From an uncultured Bacilli bacterium (GTDB taxonomy: Bacteria; Bacillota_I; Bacilli_A; RF39; UBA660), in assembly GCA_934130545.1 (NCBI GenBank), contig CAKOYD010000007.1:6062-70061 (forward strand): 64,000 bases of DNA, in the 5' to 3' direction. Position numbers and translations under genes: made by a program. Below, piece by piece: positions 1 through 8,869 of this stretch; the first letter of the stretch is position 1; each line of letters opens with the position of its first letter. The notes under the pieces are model-generated. The model was not told the DNA's origin, did no database searches, and saw only the letters and a list, made by a program, of their open reading frames with translations.

Positions 1-1
1 G

Positions 2-163
2 AAAGTAGTTGTATATCGAGCATTGTATGGTGATGGACAATTATGGGTAAGACCAATAGATTCTTTTTTGAGTGAAGTAGATCATGAGAAGTATCCTAAT
101 GTTAAACAGAAATATCGTTTAGAATTACAGAGTATTGATAGTGTAGCAAAATTATTTAAGTAA
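2..163 (+). CDS. DUF1653 family protein, 3' fragment
   Basis: The left edge of the window cuts this gene. The last 53 codons remain and end in TAA. The visible protein contains VVYRALYGDGQLWVRP, the hallmark stretch of the small Firmicutes DUF1653 family (a short beta-rich protein that usually carries VVYRALYGD.xLWVRPL followed by a short tail). No biochemical role is established for this family, so none is assigned. The fragment runs about 28 residues past the family motif with a charged tail ending in KLFK. The start and N-terminus lie outside the window. The pyrH gene follows after about 80 bp with its own promoter, so this is probably the end of a separate transcription unit. Confidence 0.7.
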   Translation, partial: KVVVYRALYGDGQLWVRPIDSFLSEVDHEKYPNVKQKYRLELQSIDSVAKLFK

Positions 164-199
164 AGGTACATTAAATAGTATCTTTTTTCTTTTTGGTTG

Positions 200-208
200 T
201 GTTATAAT
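200..208 (+). promoter_or_regulatory. extended -10 promoter of pyrH
   Basis: TGT followed directly by TATAAT (203-208) forms an extended -10 element about 33 bp before the pyrH start. A -35 box is not obvious, which is usual for TGn-TATAAT promoters. The AAAGGAGAG ribosome binding site lies just before the ATG. Confidence 0.6.
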
Positions 209-240
209 TATAGTAGATAGATGGCTAAAGGAGAGTAAGG

Positions 241-933
241 ATGAATAATAAGAGGTTAATGATTAAACTTAGTGGAGAGGCATTAAGTGGTAGTAAAGGT
301 TTTGGTATTGATAATGATGTGGTAGAAGATATTTGTAAGAAGATAATAAAACTTCATAACTATTATCAAATAGTAATAGTAGTAGGTGGAGGTAATTATT
401 GGCGTGGAAGAACTAATCGCCGTATGGATAGAGTACGTGCGGATAATATTGGGATGCTTGCTACTAATATGAATAGTTTAGTATTACAAGATAAGTTTAT
501 AGAACTTGGAGAAAAGGTTGTGGTACAGAGTGCTATTGAAATGAATAAGATTATTAAGTTTGTAAATATCGATGATGCTATTGAGAGTATTAATAATGGT
601 AGTATTGTAATATTTGGTGGTGGAACGGGTAATCCTTTATTCTCAACTGATACAGCAGCAGCTATTAGAGCAATTGAAACTAAATGTGATATTATGGTTA
701 AACTTACTAATGTTGATGGGGTATATACTGATGATCCAAGAATTAACTCTAATGCGAGAAAATATAGTACTATTAGTTATGATGAAATTATAATAAATGA
801 TTTAAAGGTACTTGATATGGAATGTTGTTCTTTGTGTAAGAATAATAGAATGCCTATAATAGTTTGTGATATATCAGATGATAGTATTAATAAACTATGT
901 AATAGAGAAGTTTGTGGAACAATAATTAGATAA
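241..933 (+). CDS. pyrH: UMP kinase
   Basis: UMP kinase phosphorylates UMP to UDP with ATP in the cytoplasm, the second step toward UTP and CTP. The 230 aa length is normal for bacterial PyrH of the amino acid kinase fold. Visible signatures are KLSGEAL at the N-terminus, VVGGGNYWRG in the nucleotide-binding glycine region, the FGGGTGNPLFSTDTAAAIRA block and KLTNVDGVYTDDP. The gene does not lie in the usual tsf-pyrH-frr order: upstream is a DUF1653 gene and downstream an exported protein. It has its own extended -10 promoter and is closed by a hairpin terminator, so it is probably transcribed alone. The function is assigned with high confidence from the family motifs. Confidence 0.95.
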   Translation: MNNKRLMIKLSGEALSGSKGFGIDNDVVEDICKKIIKLHNYYQIVIVVGGGNYWRGRTNRRMDRVRADNIGMLATNMNSLVLQDKFIELGEKVVVQSAIEMNKIIKFVNIDDAIESINNGSIVIFGGGTGNPLFSTDTAAAIRAIETKCDIMVKLTNVDGVYTDDPRINSNARKYSTISYDEIIINDLKVLDMECCSLCKNNRMPIIVCDISDDSINKLCNREVCGTIIR

Positions 934-940
934 TAAAAAG

Positions 941-970
941 AACACTTTTATAAGAATATAGAAGTGTTTT
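941..970 (+). terminator. terminator after pyrH
   Basis: AACACTT (941-947) pairs with AAGTGTT (962-968) and is followed by a short T run. It lies 8 bp after the pyrH stop. Confidence 0.65.
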
Positions 971-977
971 AATATAC

Positions 978-1006
978 TTGACAAAAGCGAATAAATGTAC
1001 TATAAT
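978..1006 (+). promoter_or_regulatory. consensus sigma-A promoter
   Basis: TTGACA (978-983), a 17 bp spacer and TATAAT (1001-1006) give a perfect consensus promoter. It drives the small exported protein that starts at 1032. Confidence 0.85.
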
Positions 1007-1031
1007 ATGCAACTAATTAAGGGGGTTATTT

Positions 1032-1523
1032 ATGAAGAAATTAGTTGAGGATATAGTTTTAATTTGTGTACTTTGTATAGTTACAGTGGTATGTAGAAAA
1101 ATAGTTATAGATAAAATTAATAGTAATGATATAGGTATTGTTAATCAAGTAGCATATGATGTAGATGTAGAATCTAATAATGATATGTTATATTTAATGA
1201 CTGATGAGTATGCGAGAAATGATATGGTAGCGGATAATATTAAGATTAGTAATAATTCTAATAATAGAAGTGATTATAAATTATATTTAAGACTTGATAA
1301 TAATTCGACATTAGATGATGATTCACTTAAAGTTTTAGTAAATGATAAGGAATATAAATTAAGTGATTTATATGATTATGAAGTGGATGGTTATAGATAT
1401 TATTATATTTATAATGATGAGATAGATAAGGTAGATAATATATCATTTAAGTTATGGTTATCTAATAGTTTAGTAGATGATATAGTGGGAGATAGTTTGA
1501 TATATTCATTTGTAGTTATATAG
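1032..1523 (+). CDS. small membrane-anchored exported protein, TasA/camelysin-like in layout
   Basis: A 163 aa protein with one hydrophobic N-terminal segment (about residues 5-24, including LICVLCIVTVVC) followed by a polar, Asn/Asp-rich beta-predicted domain. The ectodomain layout resembles the other small exported proteins in this window: a KLYLRLDNNS-like strand in the middle and an FKLWLSNSLVDDIVG block near the C-terminus that matches the LWLD..L..N..M..AL region of the protein at 10577. It lacks the typical GATFAYF signal end, so membership in the SipW-type group is tentative. It has a consensus promoter and a GGGGGTT ribosome binding site. The function is unknown; a structural surface role is inference. 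It converges with rnj, 42 bp away. Confidence 0.5.
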   Translation: MKKLVEDIVLICVLCIVTVVCRKIVIDKINSNDIGIVNQVAYDVDVESNNDMLYLMTDEYARNDMVADNIKISNNSNNRSDYKLYLRLDNNSTLDDDSLKVLVNDKEYKLSDLYDYEVDGYRYYYIYNDEIDKVDNISFKLWLSNSLVDDIVGDSLIYSFVVI

Positions 1524-1565
1524 ATAGATATAAAAAAATTATACTTTTTACGGTATAATCTTTTT

Positions 1566-3245
1566 TTATTGTTTACTATAGTTTTTAATATCCATAATTA
1601 TAGGGAGAATGATTGGTATTCTTCCTGTTTTTTCTGATAAAAATGGAAGTAATTCATTTATTAAATCAGTTTTTAAGTCATTAAAATTACAACTTTTTTC
1701 CGCTAATTTTTGATTAATAACTTTTTCAGATATTTTTTGAATTTGTCTAATTATATCTTCGTTTTCATTTACTAAGATGTATCCTCTAGTAGTTATAATT
1801 GGTGTTGATAATAGTTTTTTATTAGTGGAATCTAGGTTAATAATTATTGCTAGAATACCATTATTAGACATCAATATTCTATCTTTAATAACGACGTTTC
1901 CAACATCACCAACTCTAGAACCATCAACATAGACATTATCGGCTTGAACTTTACCGCTTTTCTTAATACTTGTTTTGCTTATTGATAGGACATCACCGTT
2001 CTCTAAGACAAAAGTATTATTTTTATTCATGCCACATTCACATGCTAGGTCAGTGTGTTGTTTTAGCATACGATATTCACCATGATATGGTGCAAAATAT
2101 TCAGGGTTAAATAGTCTTAGCATTAATTTTAATTCATCTTGATTACCATGTCCTGATGAGTGAATATCAACTGATGAATTAGTATATACTTTAACACCCT
2201 TTAAATATAATTTATTTATTGTATTGGCAACCGAGCTAGTATTACCTGGTATTGGAGAAGATGAGAATATTACGATATCATCAGGTATTAATTTTATTTG
2301 TTTATGAGAACCATTAGCTATTCTAGATAAAGCGGCTAGGGGTTCACCTTGGCTACCTGTACATAGTAAACATACTTCTTGTGGTTTTAATCTATTAGCT
2401 TCTTCAGCAGTAATAATTATTTTCTTATCTTTTATATAACCATATTTAAGTGCTATCTCTACTGATGTTTCCATGCTTCTACCAAATAGGGCTACTTTGC
2501 GATGATTTTCTTTACATGTTTCTATTATATGTTTTAATCTATATATATTAGAAGCAAATGTTGCTAAGATAATACGTTTATTTCTATTGTTAGCAAATAT
2601 TTCTGCTAAGTTTTCATCAACTTTAGATTCACTAATACTTGTTCCTTCTTGCATAGCATTAGTAGAATCACTCATTAATAGTTTAACGCCTCTTTTTCCT
2701 ATTTCAGCCATTTTATGAATATCAGCAACAGGACCAATTGGTGTTAAATCAAATTTGAAGTCACCAGTCATAACTATTATTCCATTAGGAGTAGTTATAG
2801 CAATACCATGAGAATCAGGTATAGAGTGGGTAGTTCTAAAGAACTCTATAGTAAAATATTTTGTTTTAACAATTTTGTTTTCATCATAAACAACAATATT
2901 TTTGTATTTAATATTTCTTTCTTCTAATTTTTTATCGATTAAGGCTTTGGCTTGGTTAGGAGCATATATTTTAGGAATATTAACGCTTTGTAATAAAAAT
3001 GGTATTCCGCCTATATGATCTTCATGGCCATGTGTTATGAATAAGCCTTTTATTTTATCTTCGTTTTCTTTTAAAAATGTATAGTCAGGTATTACATAAT
3101 CAATACCTAGTAAATCGTCTTCAGGAAACATTACACCGGCATCAACAATAATTATTTCATTATTATGCATGACACAGTACATGTTTTTACCTATTTCTCC
3201 TAGGCCACCTAAAGCAAATACTTTTGTTAGCATTTCTTTTTTCAT
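1566..3245 (-). CDS. rnj: ribonuclease J
   Basis: RNase J is a cytoplasmic metallo-beta-lactamase/beta-CASP nuclease with 5'-3' exonuclease and endonuclease activity in mRNA decay and rRNA maturation. The 559 aa length fits the family. Visible features are LGGLGEIGKNMY at the N-terminus, the zinc-binding HGHEDHIGG motif, VDAGVMFP, MTGDFKFD, the beta-CASP segment with LLCTGSQGEPLAALSRIA, and SSGHGNQDELKLM with the late His motif FAPYHGEYRML. The C-terminal oligomerisation region is present. Only one copy is seen here, so whether it is J1 or J2 cannot be decided. It is transcribed leftward from its own promoter at 3302-3330. Identification is secure. Confidence 0.95.
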   Translation of the reverse strand: MKKEMLTKVFALGGLGEIGKNMYCVMHNNEIIIVDAGVMFPEDDLLGIDYVIPDYTFLKENEDKIKGLFITHGHEDHIGGIPFLLQSVNIPKIYAPNQAKALIDKKLEERNIKYKNIVVYDENKIVKTKYFTIEFFRTTHSIPDSHGIAITTPNGIIVMTGDFKFDLTPIGPVADIHKMAEIGKRGVKLLMSDSTNAMQEGTSISESKVDENLAEIFANNRNKRIILATFASNIYRLKHIIETCKENHRKVALFGRSMETSVEIALKYGYIKDKKIIITAEEANRLKPQEVCLLCTGSQGEPLAALSRIANGSHKQIKLIPDDIVIFSSSPIPGNTSSVANTINKLYLKGVKVYTNSSVDIHSSGHGNQDELKLMLRLFNPEYFAPYHGEYRMLKQHTDLACECGMNKNNTFVLENGDVLSISKTSIKKSGKVQADNVYVDGSRVGDVGNVVIKDRILMSNNGILAIIINLDSTNKKLLSTPIITTRGYILVNENEDIIRQIQKISEKVINQKLAEKSCNFNDLKTDLINELLPFLSEKTGRIPIILPIIMDIKNYSKQ

Positions 3246-3301
3246 TTGATCATCCTTTCTTTTTTTACTATATTATTCAAAAGAATTTCACTCGCTTTAA
3301 C

Positions 3302-3330
3302 ATTATAGCATAAATTATTTTATTTGTCTA
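3302..3330 (-). promoter_or_regulatory. promoter of rnj (minus strand)
   Basis: Read on the minus strand: TAGACA (3330-3325), a 17 bp spacer and TATAAT (3307-3302), about 57 bp upstream of the rnj start, with AAAGGATGATC as the ribosome binding region. Confidence 0.7.
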
Positions 3331-3441
3331 ATAGTGTTTTTAAAGTTAGTATATTTTATATAATTATATTTAAAAATAGTTCCTTTTTATGTACAGATAT
3401 ATTTTTAATTACTATATTATTAATAGATAGGGGGTGAATTT

Positions 3442-4299
3442 ATGGTACCTATTATAAAGAAGATAGTACCTAGTAGTAAATATGATATTAAGTGTCCGTT
3501 TGGGATGAAACCAACAAGAATTGTTGTTCATAATACAGCAAATGATGCTAGTGCTAGAAATGAGATAGCGTATATGACTAATAATGATTATGAGATTTCT
3601 TTTCATTATGCTGTTGATGATATTGAGATAGTTCAGGGAATAGAAGAGGATAGAAATGCTTGGCATGCAGGAGATGGTAATGGCGTTGGTAATAGAGAGG
3701 GTATTGGTATTGAGATATGTTATTCTTTAAGTGGTGGTGAAAGATTTGATAAGGCAGAGGATAATGCTGTTGATTTAATTGTTGATATAATGAATAGATA
3801 TGGCTTTTCTATAGAGCAAGTAACTAAACATCAAGATTATAGTGGGAAATATTGTCCACATCGTACATTAGATAATGGTTGGGAGAGATTTATTAATAAG
3901 ATACAGAATAGAGTTAATGTTAAGGAATATGAGTTATTAGTTAGTGTACCGGTATATATGAATGCTAAAGATGCAATAAGTGGGGATAATGTCGTAGGAT
4001 ATTATGATAGTGGAATATATTATATATTTAATGAAGCAGATGGTATGATAAATATTACAAAGAATAAAGGGATACCGGGAGCATGGATAAATCCTAATGA
4101 TAATAAGATAGTTGAGGAAGACAAGAAAGATGAAGATTTTAAAGATGATACTAAGGATGAAGATAACAAAATAGATGATAATGTTAAAGATGAAGAAGAT
4201 AAGAAAGATGATTATTATGATAAGGTAGAGAAGAATAATCCATTACTATATATATTAGAATTAATATTTAATTTTATTAAGAAATTATTTAAAAGATAG
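3442..4299 (+). CDS. N-acetylmuramoyl-L-alanine amidase (Amidase_2/PGRP fold)
   Basis: A zinc amidase that cleaves the bond between MurNAc and L-Ala of peptidoglycan. The catalytic domain covers about residues 15-150. Zinc ligands are His30 (RIVVHNTA), His130 (VTKHQDY) and Cys138 (KYCPHR), the His-His-Cys arrangement of T7-lysozyme-type amidases; AWHAG and GIGIEICYS are further family blocks. A linker rich in Lys/Asp/Glu (about residues 215-260) follows, and the protein ends in a short hydrophobic and basic tail (LLYILELIFNFIKKLFKR) that could associate with membrane. No N-terminal signal peptide is visible, as in phage endolysins, but no other phage genes surround it. A phage-derived endolysin or a tail-anchored housekeeping amidase are both possible. 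Confidence 0.85.
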   Translation: MVPIIKKIVPSSKYDIKCPFGMKPTRIVVHNTANDASARNEIAYMTNNDYEISFHYAVDDIEIVQGIEEDRNAWHAGDGNGVGNREGIGIEICYSLSGGERFDKAEDNAVDLIVDIMNRYGFSIEQVTKHQDYSGKYCPHRTLDNGWERFINKIQNRVNVKEYELLVSVPVYMNAKDAISGDNVVGYYDSGIYYIFNEADGMINITKNKGIPGAWINPNDNKIVEEDKKDEDFKDDTKDEDNKIDDNVKDEEDKKDDYYDKVEKNNPLLYILELIFNFIKKLFKR

Positions 4300-4312
4300 G
4301 AATAATTTATAG

Positions 4313-4346
4313 ATACATCTAATATTTTTATTAGGTGTATTTATTT
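4313..4346 (+). terminator. terminator after the amidase gene
   Basis: TACATCTAATA (4314-4324), a TTTT loop and TATTAGGTGTA (4329-4339) form an 11 bp stem with one G-T pair, followed by a T-rich tail. Confidence 0.8.
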
Positions 4347-4377
4347 GACAAAAATTGAAGAAATTATGTGAAAAGTA

Positions 4378-4406
4378 TTGACTATTTATTGTAAATTTGA
4401 TATATT
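4378..4406 (+). promoter_or_regulatory. promoter of rpsL-rpsG-fusA
   Basis: TTGACT (4378-4383), 17 bp and TATATT (4401-4406). Transcription from here gives a leader of about 90 nt before rpsL. Confidence 0.7.
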
Positions 4407-4426
4407 ACACTTGTTCTTAATTTTAG

Positions 4427-4481
4427 GTTTTGCTTTAGGGCAAGACTTATATTAATGAGTATAAATGAAACACCAGGGTGT
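4427..4481 (+). promoter_or_regulatory. structured leader upstream of rpsL
   Basis: The untranslated leader holds two short inverted repeats: GTTTTGC (4427-4433) with GCAAGAC (4440-4446), and ACAC (4470-4473) with GTGT (4478-4481) shortly before the GGGAGGG ribosome binding site. A role as a ribosomal-protein autoregulatory leader is inferred from position only. Confidence 0.35.
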
Positions 4482-4502
4482 GTGTAAGAAGGGAGGGTTA
4501 TA

Positions 4503-4916
4503 ATGCCTACTGTAAATCAATTAACAAAAAAAGGAAGAGGTAATAAGACTAGAAAGAGTAAATCACCTGCTTTAGGTAAGGGAATTAATACTGTTTTAAA
4601 GAAACAAACTGAACAAAATTCACCTCAAAAAAGAGGAGTATGTACTCGTGTTGGAACTATGACTCCAAAGAAGCCAAACTCAGCACTTCGTAAATATGCT
4701 CGTGTTAGATTATCTAATGGTATGGAAGTTACTTGTTATATTCCAGGTATTGGACACAATCTACAAGAACATAGTGTTGTTTTAATTAGAGGTGGACGTG
4801 TTAAGGACTTAATCGGTGTTCGTTATCACATTATTCGTGGTACTATGGATACTGCTGGAGTTCAAAACCGTATGCAAGGTCGTTCTAAGTATGGTGCTAA
4901 AAGACCTAAGAAATAG
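4503..4916 (+). CDS. rpsL: 30S ribosomal protein S12
   Basis: S12 sits at the decoding centre of the 30S subunit and affects accuracy. The 137 aa length matches Firmicutes S12, and long blocks such as [22 protein letters not shown] and the C-terminal [13 protein letters not shown] are typical. The two lysines whose mutation commonly gives streptomycin resistance (in TPKKPNS and RVKDL) are wild type. The near-universal KDLPGVRYH motif reads KDLIGVRYH here: residue 104 is Ile, codon ATC at 4812-4814, in place of Pro90 of mature E. coli S12, a position where substitutions alter the streptomycin response. First gene of the rpsL-rpsG-fusA operon. Identification is certain; the effect of the Ile is unknown. 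Confidence 0.98.
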   Translation: MPTVNQLTKKGRGNKTRKSKSPALGKGINTVLKKQTEQNSPQKRGVCTRVGTMTPKKPNSALRKYARVRLSNGMEVTCYIPGIGHNLQEHSVVLIRGGRVKDLIGVRYHIIRGTMDTAGVQNRMQGRSKYGAKRPKK

Positions 4917-4956
4917 AAATTAATTTAAATAAAATATAAGTGGAAGGAGGAATATT

Positions 4957-5424
4957 ATGCGTAAGAGACGTGCAGTTAAGAGAGATGTACTACCAGATCC
5001 AATATATAAGTCTAAGGTTGTTACTAAGCTTATTAATCAAATAATGCAAGATGGTAAGAAAGGTACTGCTCAAAGAATTCTATATGATGCATTTGATATG
5101 GTAGCTGAAAAAACTGGTGAAGATGCTATGACTGTTTTTGAAAAGGCTATGAACAATATTAAACCAGCTTTAGAGGTTAAGTCTAGAAGAGTTGGTGGAG
5201 CTAACTATCAAGTTCCAGTTGAAGTTAAGCCTGCAAGAGCACAAGCTTTAGCATTCCGTTGGTTAATTAATTATGCTAGATTAAGAAATGGTCATTCTAT
5301 GGCTGAAAATTTAGCAAATGAAATTATAGATGCATCTAATGGTGTAGGTGCTAGTGTTAAGAAAAGAGAAGATACTCATAAGATGGCAGAAGCTAATAAG
5401 GCATTTGCTCATTATAGATGGTAG
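4957..5424 (+). CDS. rpsG: 30S ribosomal protein S7
   Basis: S7 nucleates assembly of the 3' major domain (head) of 16S rRNA and contacts the E-site tRNA. The 155 aa length is standard. Recognisable blocks are [30 protein letters not shown] at the start, [17 protein letters not shown] in the middle and [21 protein letters not shown] at the C-terminus. It lies 40 bp after rpsL with a strong GGAAGGAGG ribosome binding site, and fusA follows 17 bp downstream, the classical str-operon order. No unusual substitutions were noticed in the motifs read. Confidence 0.98.
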   Translation: MRKRRAVKRDVLPDPIYKSKVVTKLINQIMQDGKKGTAQRILYDAFDMVAEKTGEDAMTVFEKAMNNIKPALEVKSRRVGGANYQVPVEVKPARAQALAFRWLINYARLRNGHSMAENLANEIIDASNGVGASVKKREDTHKMAEANKAFAHYRW

Positions 5425-5441
5425 GAAAGGAAATATAAAAT

Positions 5442-7514
5442 ATGGCACGTAAAGTTAGTTTACAAAATACTAGAAATATTGGAATAATGGCTCATATTGA
5501 TGCTGGTAAGACAACAACTACTGAAAGAATTTTATATTTAACTGGTAAGATTCATAAAATTGGAGAAACTCATGATGGAGAATCTCAAATGGACTGGATG
5601 GCTCAGGAACAAGAGAGAGGTATTACAATTACTAGTGCTGCAACAACTGCTTATTGGAAAGATCATCGTTTAAATATTATTGATACTCCTGGACACGTAG
5701 ATTTTACTATTGAAGTTCAGAGAAGTTTAAGAGTATTAGATGGTGCTATTATGCTTCTTGATGCGCAAGCTGGTGTTGAACCACAAACAGAAACTGTATG
5801 GCGTCAAGCTGCTGAATACAATGTACCTATTATGATATGTTGTAATAAGATGGGTAAGATTGGTGCAGATTATTACTATAGTTTAAAGACTATTAAAGAT
5901 AGATTAGGTGCTAATTGTGCGCCAATCGAATTACCAATTGGTTCTGAATCAGACTTTAGTGGAGTTATTAACCTAGTTAATATGAAAGCTTATATGTTTG
6001 ATGGAACTGAAGAGGAAAAAATAACTGAAGCAGAAATACCTGCTGATATGAAAGATAAAGCTGAAGAGTATAGAAATACATTAATTGAGGCTGTATCTGA
6101 TTTTGATGAAGAATTAATGATGACTTACCTTGATGGTGGAGAAATCACTGAAGAAGATTTAAAGAAAGCTATTAGAAAGGGAACTTTAATGGCTAAGTTC
6201 TTCCCAGTATTATGTTCTGATGCTTTAGCTAATAAAGGTATAAGATTACTTCTAGATGCTGTTGTTGATTATTTACCAGCACCTACTGATATTGAAGCAA
6301 TTCATTGTACTGATTTTAATGGTAATGAAGTATTAAGACATCCATCTGATTCTGAACCTTTTACTGCTTTAGCATTTAAGGTTATGACAGATCCATTCGT
6401 TGGTAGACTTACGTTCTTCAGAGTATATTCTGGTGTTCTTAATAGTGGTTCTTATGTATTAAATTCAACTAAGAATGTTAAAGAAAGAGTTGGAAGAATA
6501 TTACAAATGCATGCTAATCACCGTGAAGAAATTCCTGAAATATATGCTGGTGATATTGGAGCAATAGTTGGCCTTAAGAATACTACTACTGCTGATACAT
6601 TGTGTGATGAAAAGAAACCTTGTATTATGTCAGGAATGGAATTCCCAGAACCAGTTATTTCACAAGCTATTGAACCTAAATCAAAAGCTGACCAAGAAAA
6701 GATGGGTATAGCATTATCTAAGTTAGCTGAAGAAGATCCAACATTTACATATCATACAAATCCTGAAACAGGTCAAACTGTTATATCTGGTATGGGTGAA
6801 CTTCACTTAGATATTCAAGTAGATCGTATGAAGAGAGAATTTGGCGTTGAGGTTAGTGTTGGTGCTCCTCAAGTTGCTTACCGTGAGACTATTACTCAAA
6901 TGGGTGAATGTGAAGGTAAACATATTAAACAATCTGGTGGTCGTGGACAATATGGTCACGTATGGGTTAGATTTGAGCCAAATCCAGATAAAGAATACGA
7001 ATTTGTTGATAATGTTGTTGGTGGTGTAGTACCTAGAGAATACATTTCTGTTGTTGATAAAGGACTTCAAGAAGCTCTACAAACTGGTGTTATTGCTGGT
7101 TATCCAATGGTTAATGTTAAAGCAACATTATATGATGGTTCATATCATGATGTCGATTCATCAGAAATGGCCTTCAAGATTGCAGCTTCACTTGCTGTAA
7201 AAGAAATTAAAAATAAATGTCGTCCAGTACTTCTAGAACCTATAATGAAGGTTGTAGTTGTTGCACCAGATGAATATACTGGTAGTGTTATTGGGGATCT
7301 TACTTCTAGACGTGGTAAACCACTTGGACAAGAAGCAAGAGGTAATGCAATTGCGTTTACTGCAATGGTTCCATTAGCTGAAATGTTTGGTTATGCTACT
7401 AATTTAAGAAGTAATACTCAAGGTAGAGGTACATTCTCAATGTTCTTAGATCATTATGAAGAAGTTCCTAAATCTATCTTTGAGGCAATTGTTAAGAAAA
7501 ACGGCAATAATTAG
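5442..7514 (+). CDS. fusA: elongation factor G
   Basis: EF-G is the GTPase that drives translocation on the ribosome. The 690 aa length and all five domains are normal: G1 [12 protein letters not shown] (about residues 17-28), G2 RGITITSA, G3 DTPGHVDF, and domain IV with [10 protein letters not shown]. The exception is the G4 guanine-specificity motif: NKMD of nearly all EF-Gs reads NKMG here (residues 135-138, glycine codon GGT at 5853-5855). The Asp normally bonds to the guanine base, so its loss is unexpected in an essential factor; a single A-to-G sequencing or assembly error is an alternative. It is the third gene of the str operon, and tuf downstream has its own promoter. Confidence 0.97.
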   Translation: MARKVSLQNTRNIGIMAHIDAGKTTTTERILYLTGKIHKIGETHDGESQMDWMAQEQERGITITSAATTAYWKDHRLNIIDTPGHVDFTIEVQRSLRVLDGAIMLLDAQAGVEPQTETVWRQAAEYNVPIMICCNKMGKIGADYYYSLKTIKDRLGANCAPIELPIGSESDFSGVINLVNMKAYMFDGTEEEKITEAEIPADMKDKAEEYRNTLIEAVSDFDEELMMTYLDGGEITEEDLKKAIRKGTLMAKFFPVLCSDALANKGIRLLLDAVVDYLPAPTDIEAIHCTDFNGNEVLRHPSDSEPFTALAFKVMTDPFVGRLTFFRVYSGVLNSGSYVLNSTKNVKERVGRILQMHANHREEIPEIYAGDIGAIVGLKNTTTADTLCDEKKPCIMSGMEFPEPVISQAIEPKSKADQEKMGIALSKLAEEDPTFTYHTNPETGQTVISGMGELHLDIQVDRMKREFGVEVSVGAPQVAYRETITQMGECEGKHIKQSGGRGQYGHVWVRFEPNPDKEYEFVDNVVGGVVPREYISVVDKGLQEALQTGVIAGYPMVNVKATLYDGSYHDVDSSEMAFKIAASLAVKEIKNKCRPVLLEPIMKVVVVAPDEYTGSVIGDLTSRRGKPLGQEARGNAIAFTAMVPLAEMFGYATNLRSNTQGRGTFSMFLDHYEEVPKSIFEAIVKKNGNN

Positions 7515-7523
7515 TAAAATATA

Positions 7524-7551
7524 TTGCAAAATTTTAAATATTTGATACAAT
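7524..7551 (+). promoter_or_regulatory. promoter of tuf
   Basis: TTGCAA (7524-7529), a 16 bp spacer and TACAAT (7546-7551), about 39 bp upstream of tuf, indicating transcription of tuf apart from fusA. Confidence 0.6.
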
Positions 7552-7590
7552 AGATATTGTATAAAGTTATGAAAGAGAGGAAAAATTAAA

Positions 7591-8775
7591 ATGGCAAAAG
7601 AAAAATTTGATCGTTCAAAACCACATGTTAATATTGGTACTATTGGTCACGTTGACCATGGTAAAACTACTTTAACAGCTGCAATTACTAAAGTTTTAGC
7701 TGCTAAAGGTGGAGCAGAATTCGTTGATTATGCTAATATCGATAAAGCTCCAGAAGAAAGAGAAAGAGGTATTACAATTAATACTTCTCACGTTGAGTAT
7801 CAAACTGACAAACGTCACTATGCTCACGTTGACTGTCCAGGACACGCTGACTATGTAAAGAATATGATTACTGGTGCAGCTCAAATGGATGGTGCTATTC
7901 TAGTTATTGCTGCTACTGATGGTCCAATGGCTCAAACAAGAGAACACATTCTACTATCTAGACAAGTTGGTGTACCTAGAATGGTTGTATTCATGAACAA
8001 ATGCGACCAAGTTGATGATGAAGAATTATTAGACTTAGTTGAAATGGAAATTCGTGAATTATTAAATGAATACGATTATGATGGAGACAACACTCCAATC
8101 ATTAGAGGTTCTGCATTAAAAGCTCTTGAAGGAGATCCTGCTGCTGTTAAAGCTATTGAAGATTTAATGGATGCTGTTGATTCTTGGATTCCAACTCCTG
8201 AAAGAGATAATACTAAACCATTCTTAATGTCAATCGAAGACGTATTTACAATCACTGGTCGTGGAACAGTTGTTACTGGTCGTGTTGAAAGAGGACAATT
8301 AAAACTTAATGATGAAGTTGAAATTGTTGGTCTTAAACCTACTAAGAAAACTGTTGTTACTGGTATTGAAATGTTTAGAAAATCACTTGATTATGCTGAA
8401 GCAGGAGATAATGCTGGTGTATTATTAAGAGGTATTTCTAGAGAAGACGTTGAAAGAGGACAAGTTCTTGCTAAACCAGGAAGTGTTCATCCACATAAAA
8501 AATTCAAAGCTGAAGTTTATGTACTTTCTAAAGAAGAAGGTGGAAGACATACTCCATTCTTTACAAACTACAGACCTCAATTCTATTTCAGAACTACTGA
8601 TGTTACTGGTGTAATTACATTACCTGAAGGTGTTGAAATGGTTATGCCTGGTGATAATGTTTCTATGACAGTAGAATTAATAGCTCCAATTGCTGTTGAA
8701 AACGGTACTAAATTCTCTATAAGAGAAGGTGGACATACAGTTGGTGCTGGTGTTGTTTCTGAAATTATTGAATAA
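7591..8775 (+). CDS. tuf: elongation factor Tu
   Basis: EF-Tu carries aminoacyl-tRNA to the ribosomal A site as a GTP complex. The 394 aa length is standard. All GTPase motifs are intact: [13 protein letters not shown] (G1), [12 protein letters not shown] (G2), DCPGHADY (G3), NKCD (G4, unlike the changed G4 of the neighbouring EF-G) and GSALKAL (G5). Domains 2 and 3 carry the usual [10 protein letters not shown] and ending blocks. Codon use is visibly less AT-biased than in neighbouring genes (CAC, GAC, TTC codons), typical of a highly expressed gene. It has its own promoter and a strong terminator, so it is a single-gene unit after rpsL-rpsG-fusA. Confidence 0.98.
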   Translation: MAKEKFDRSKPHVNIGTIGHVDHGKTTLTAAITKVLAAKGGAEFVDYANIDKAPEERERGITINTSHVEYQTDKRHYAHVDCPGHADYVKNMITGAAQMDGAILVIAATDGPMAQTREHILLSRQVGVPRMVVFMNKCDQVDDEELLDLVEMEIRELLNEYDYDGDNTPIIRGSALKALEGDPAAVKAIEDLMDAVDSWIPTPERDNTKPFLMSIEDVFTITGRGTVVTGRVERGQLKLNDEVEIVGLKPTKKTVVTGIEMFRKSLDYAEAGDNAGVLLRGISREDVERGQVLAKPGSVHPHKKFKAEVYVLSKEEGGRHTPFFTNYRPQFYFRTTDVTGVITLPEGVEMVMPGDNVSMTVELIAPIAVENGTKFSIREGGHTVGAGVVSEIIE

Positions 8776-8790
8776 TTAAAGAGATATTTA

Positions 8791-8823
8791 AAATTACTAT
8801 TAGCGATAATAGTAATTTTTTTT
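8791..8823 (+). terminator. terminator of tuf
   Basis: A perfect 12 bp stem, AAATTACTATTA (8791-8802) with TAATAGTAATTT (8807-8818), a GCGA loop, then a run of T. Confidence 0.9.
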
Positions 8824-8824
8824 G

Positions 8825-8852
8825 TTGTATGATTGTTATTTTTTGGTATAAT
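8825..8852 (+). promoter_or_regulatory. promoter of gap
   Basis: TTGTAT (8825-8830), 16 bp and TATAAT (8847-8852) preceded by TGG, an extended -10. It overlaps the end of the tuf terminator T run. Confidence 0.65.
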
Positions 8853-8869
8853 ATTATTGGAGGATAGAT

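Noticed and set aside
3442..4299. Prophage based on the endolysin-like amidase
   Set aside because: No capsid, tail, integrase or holin gene surrounds it; neighbours are housekeeping genes.
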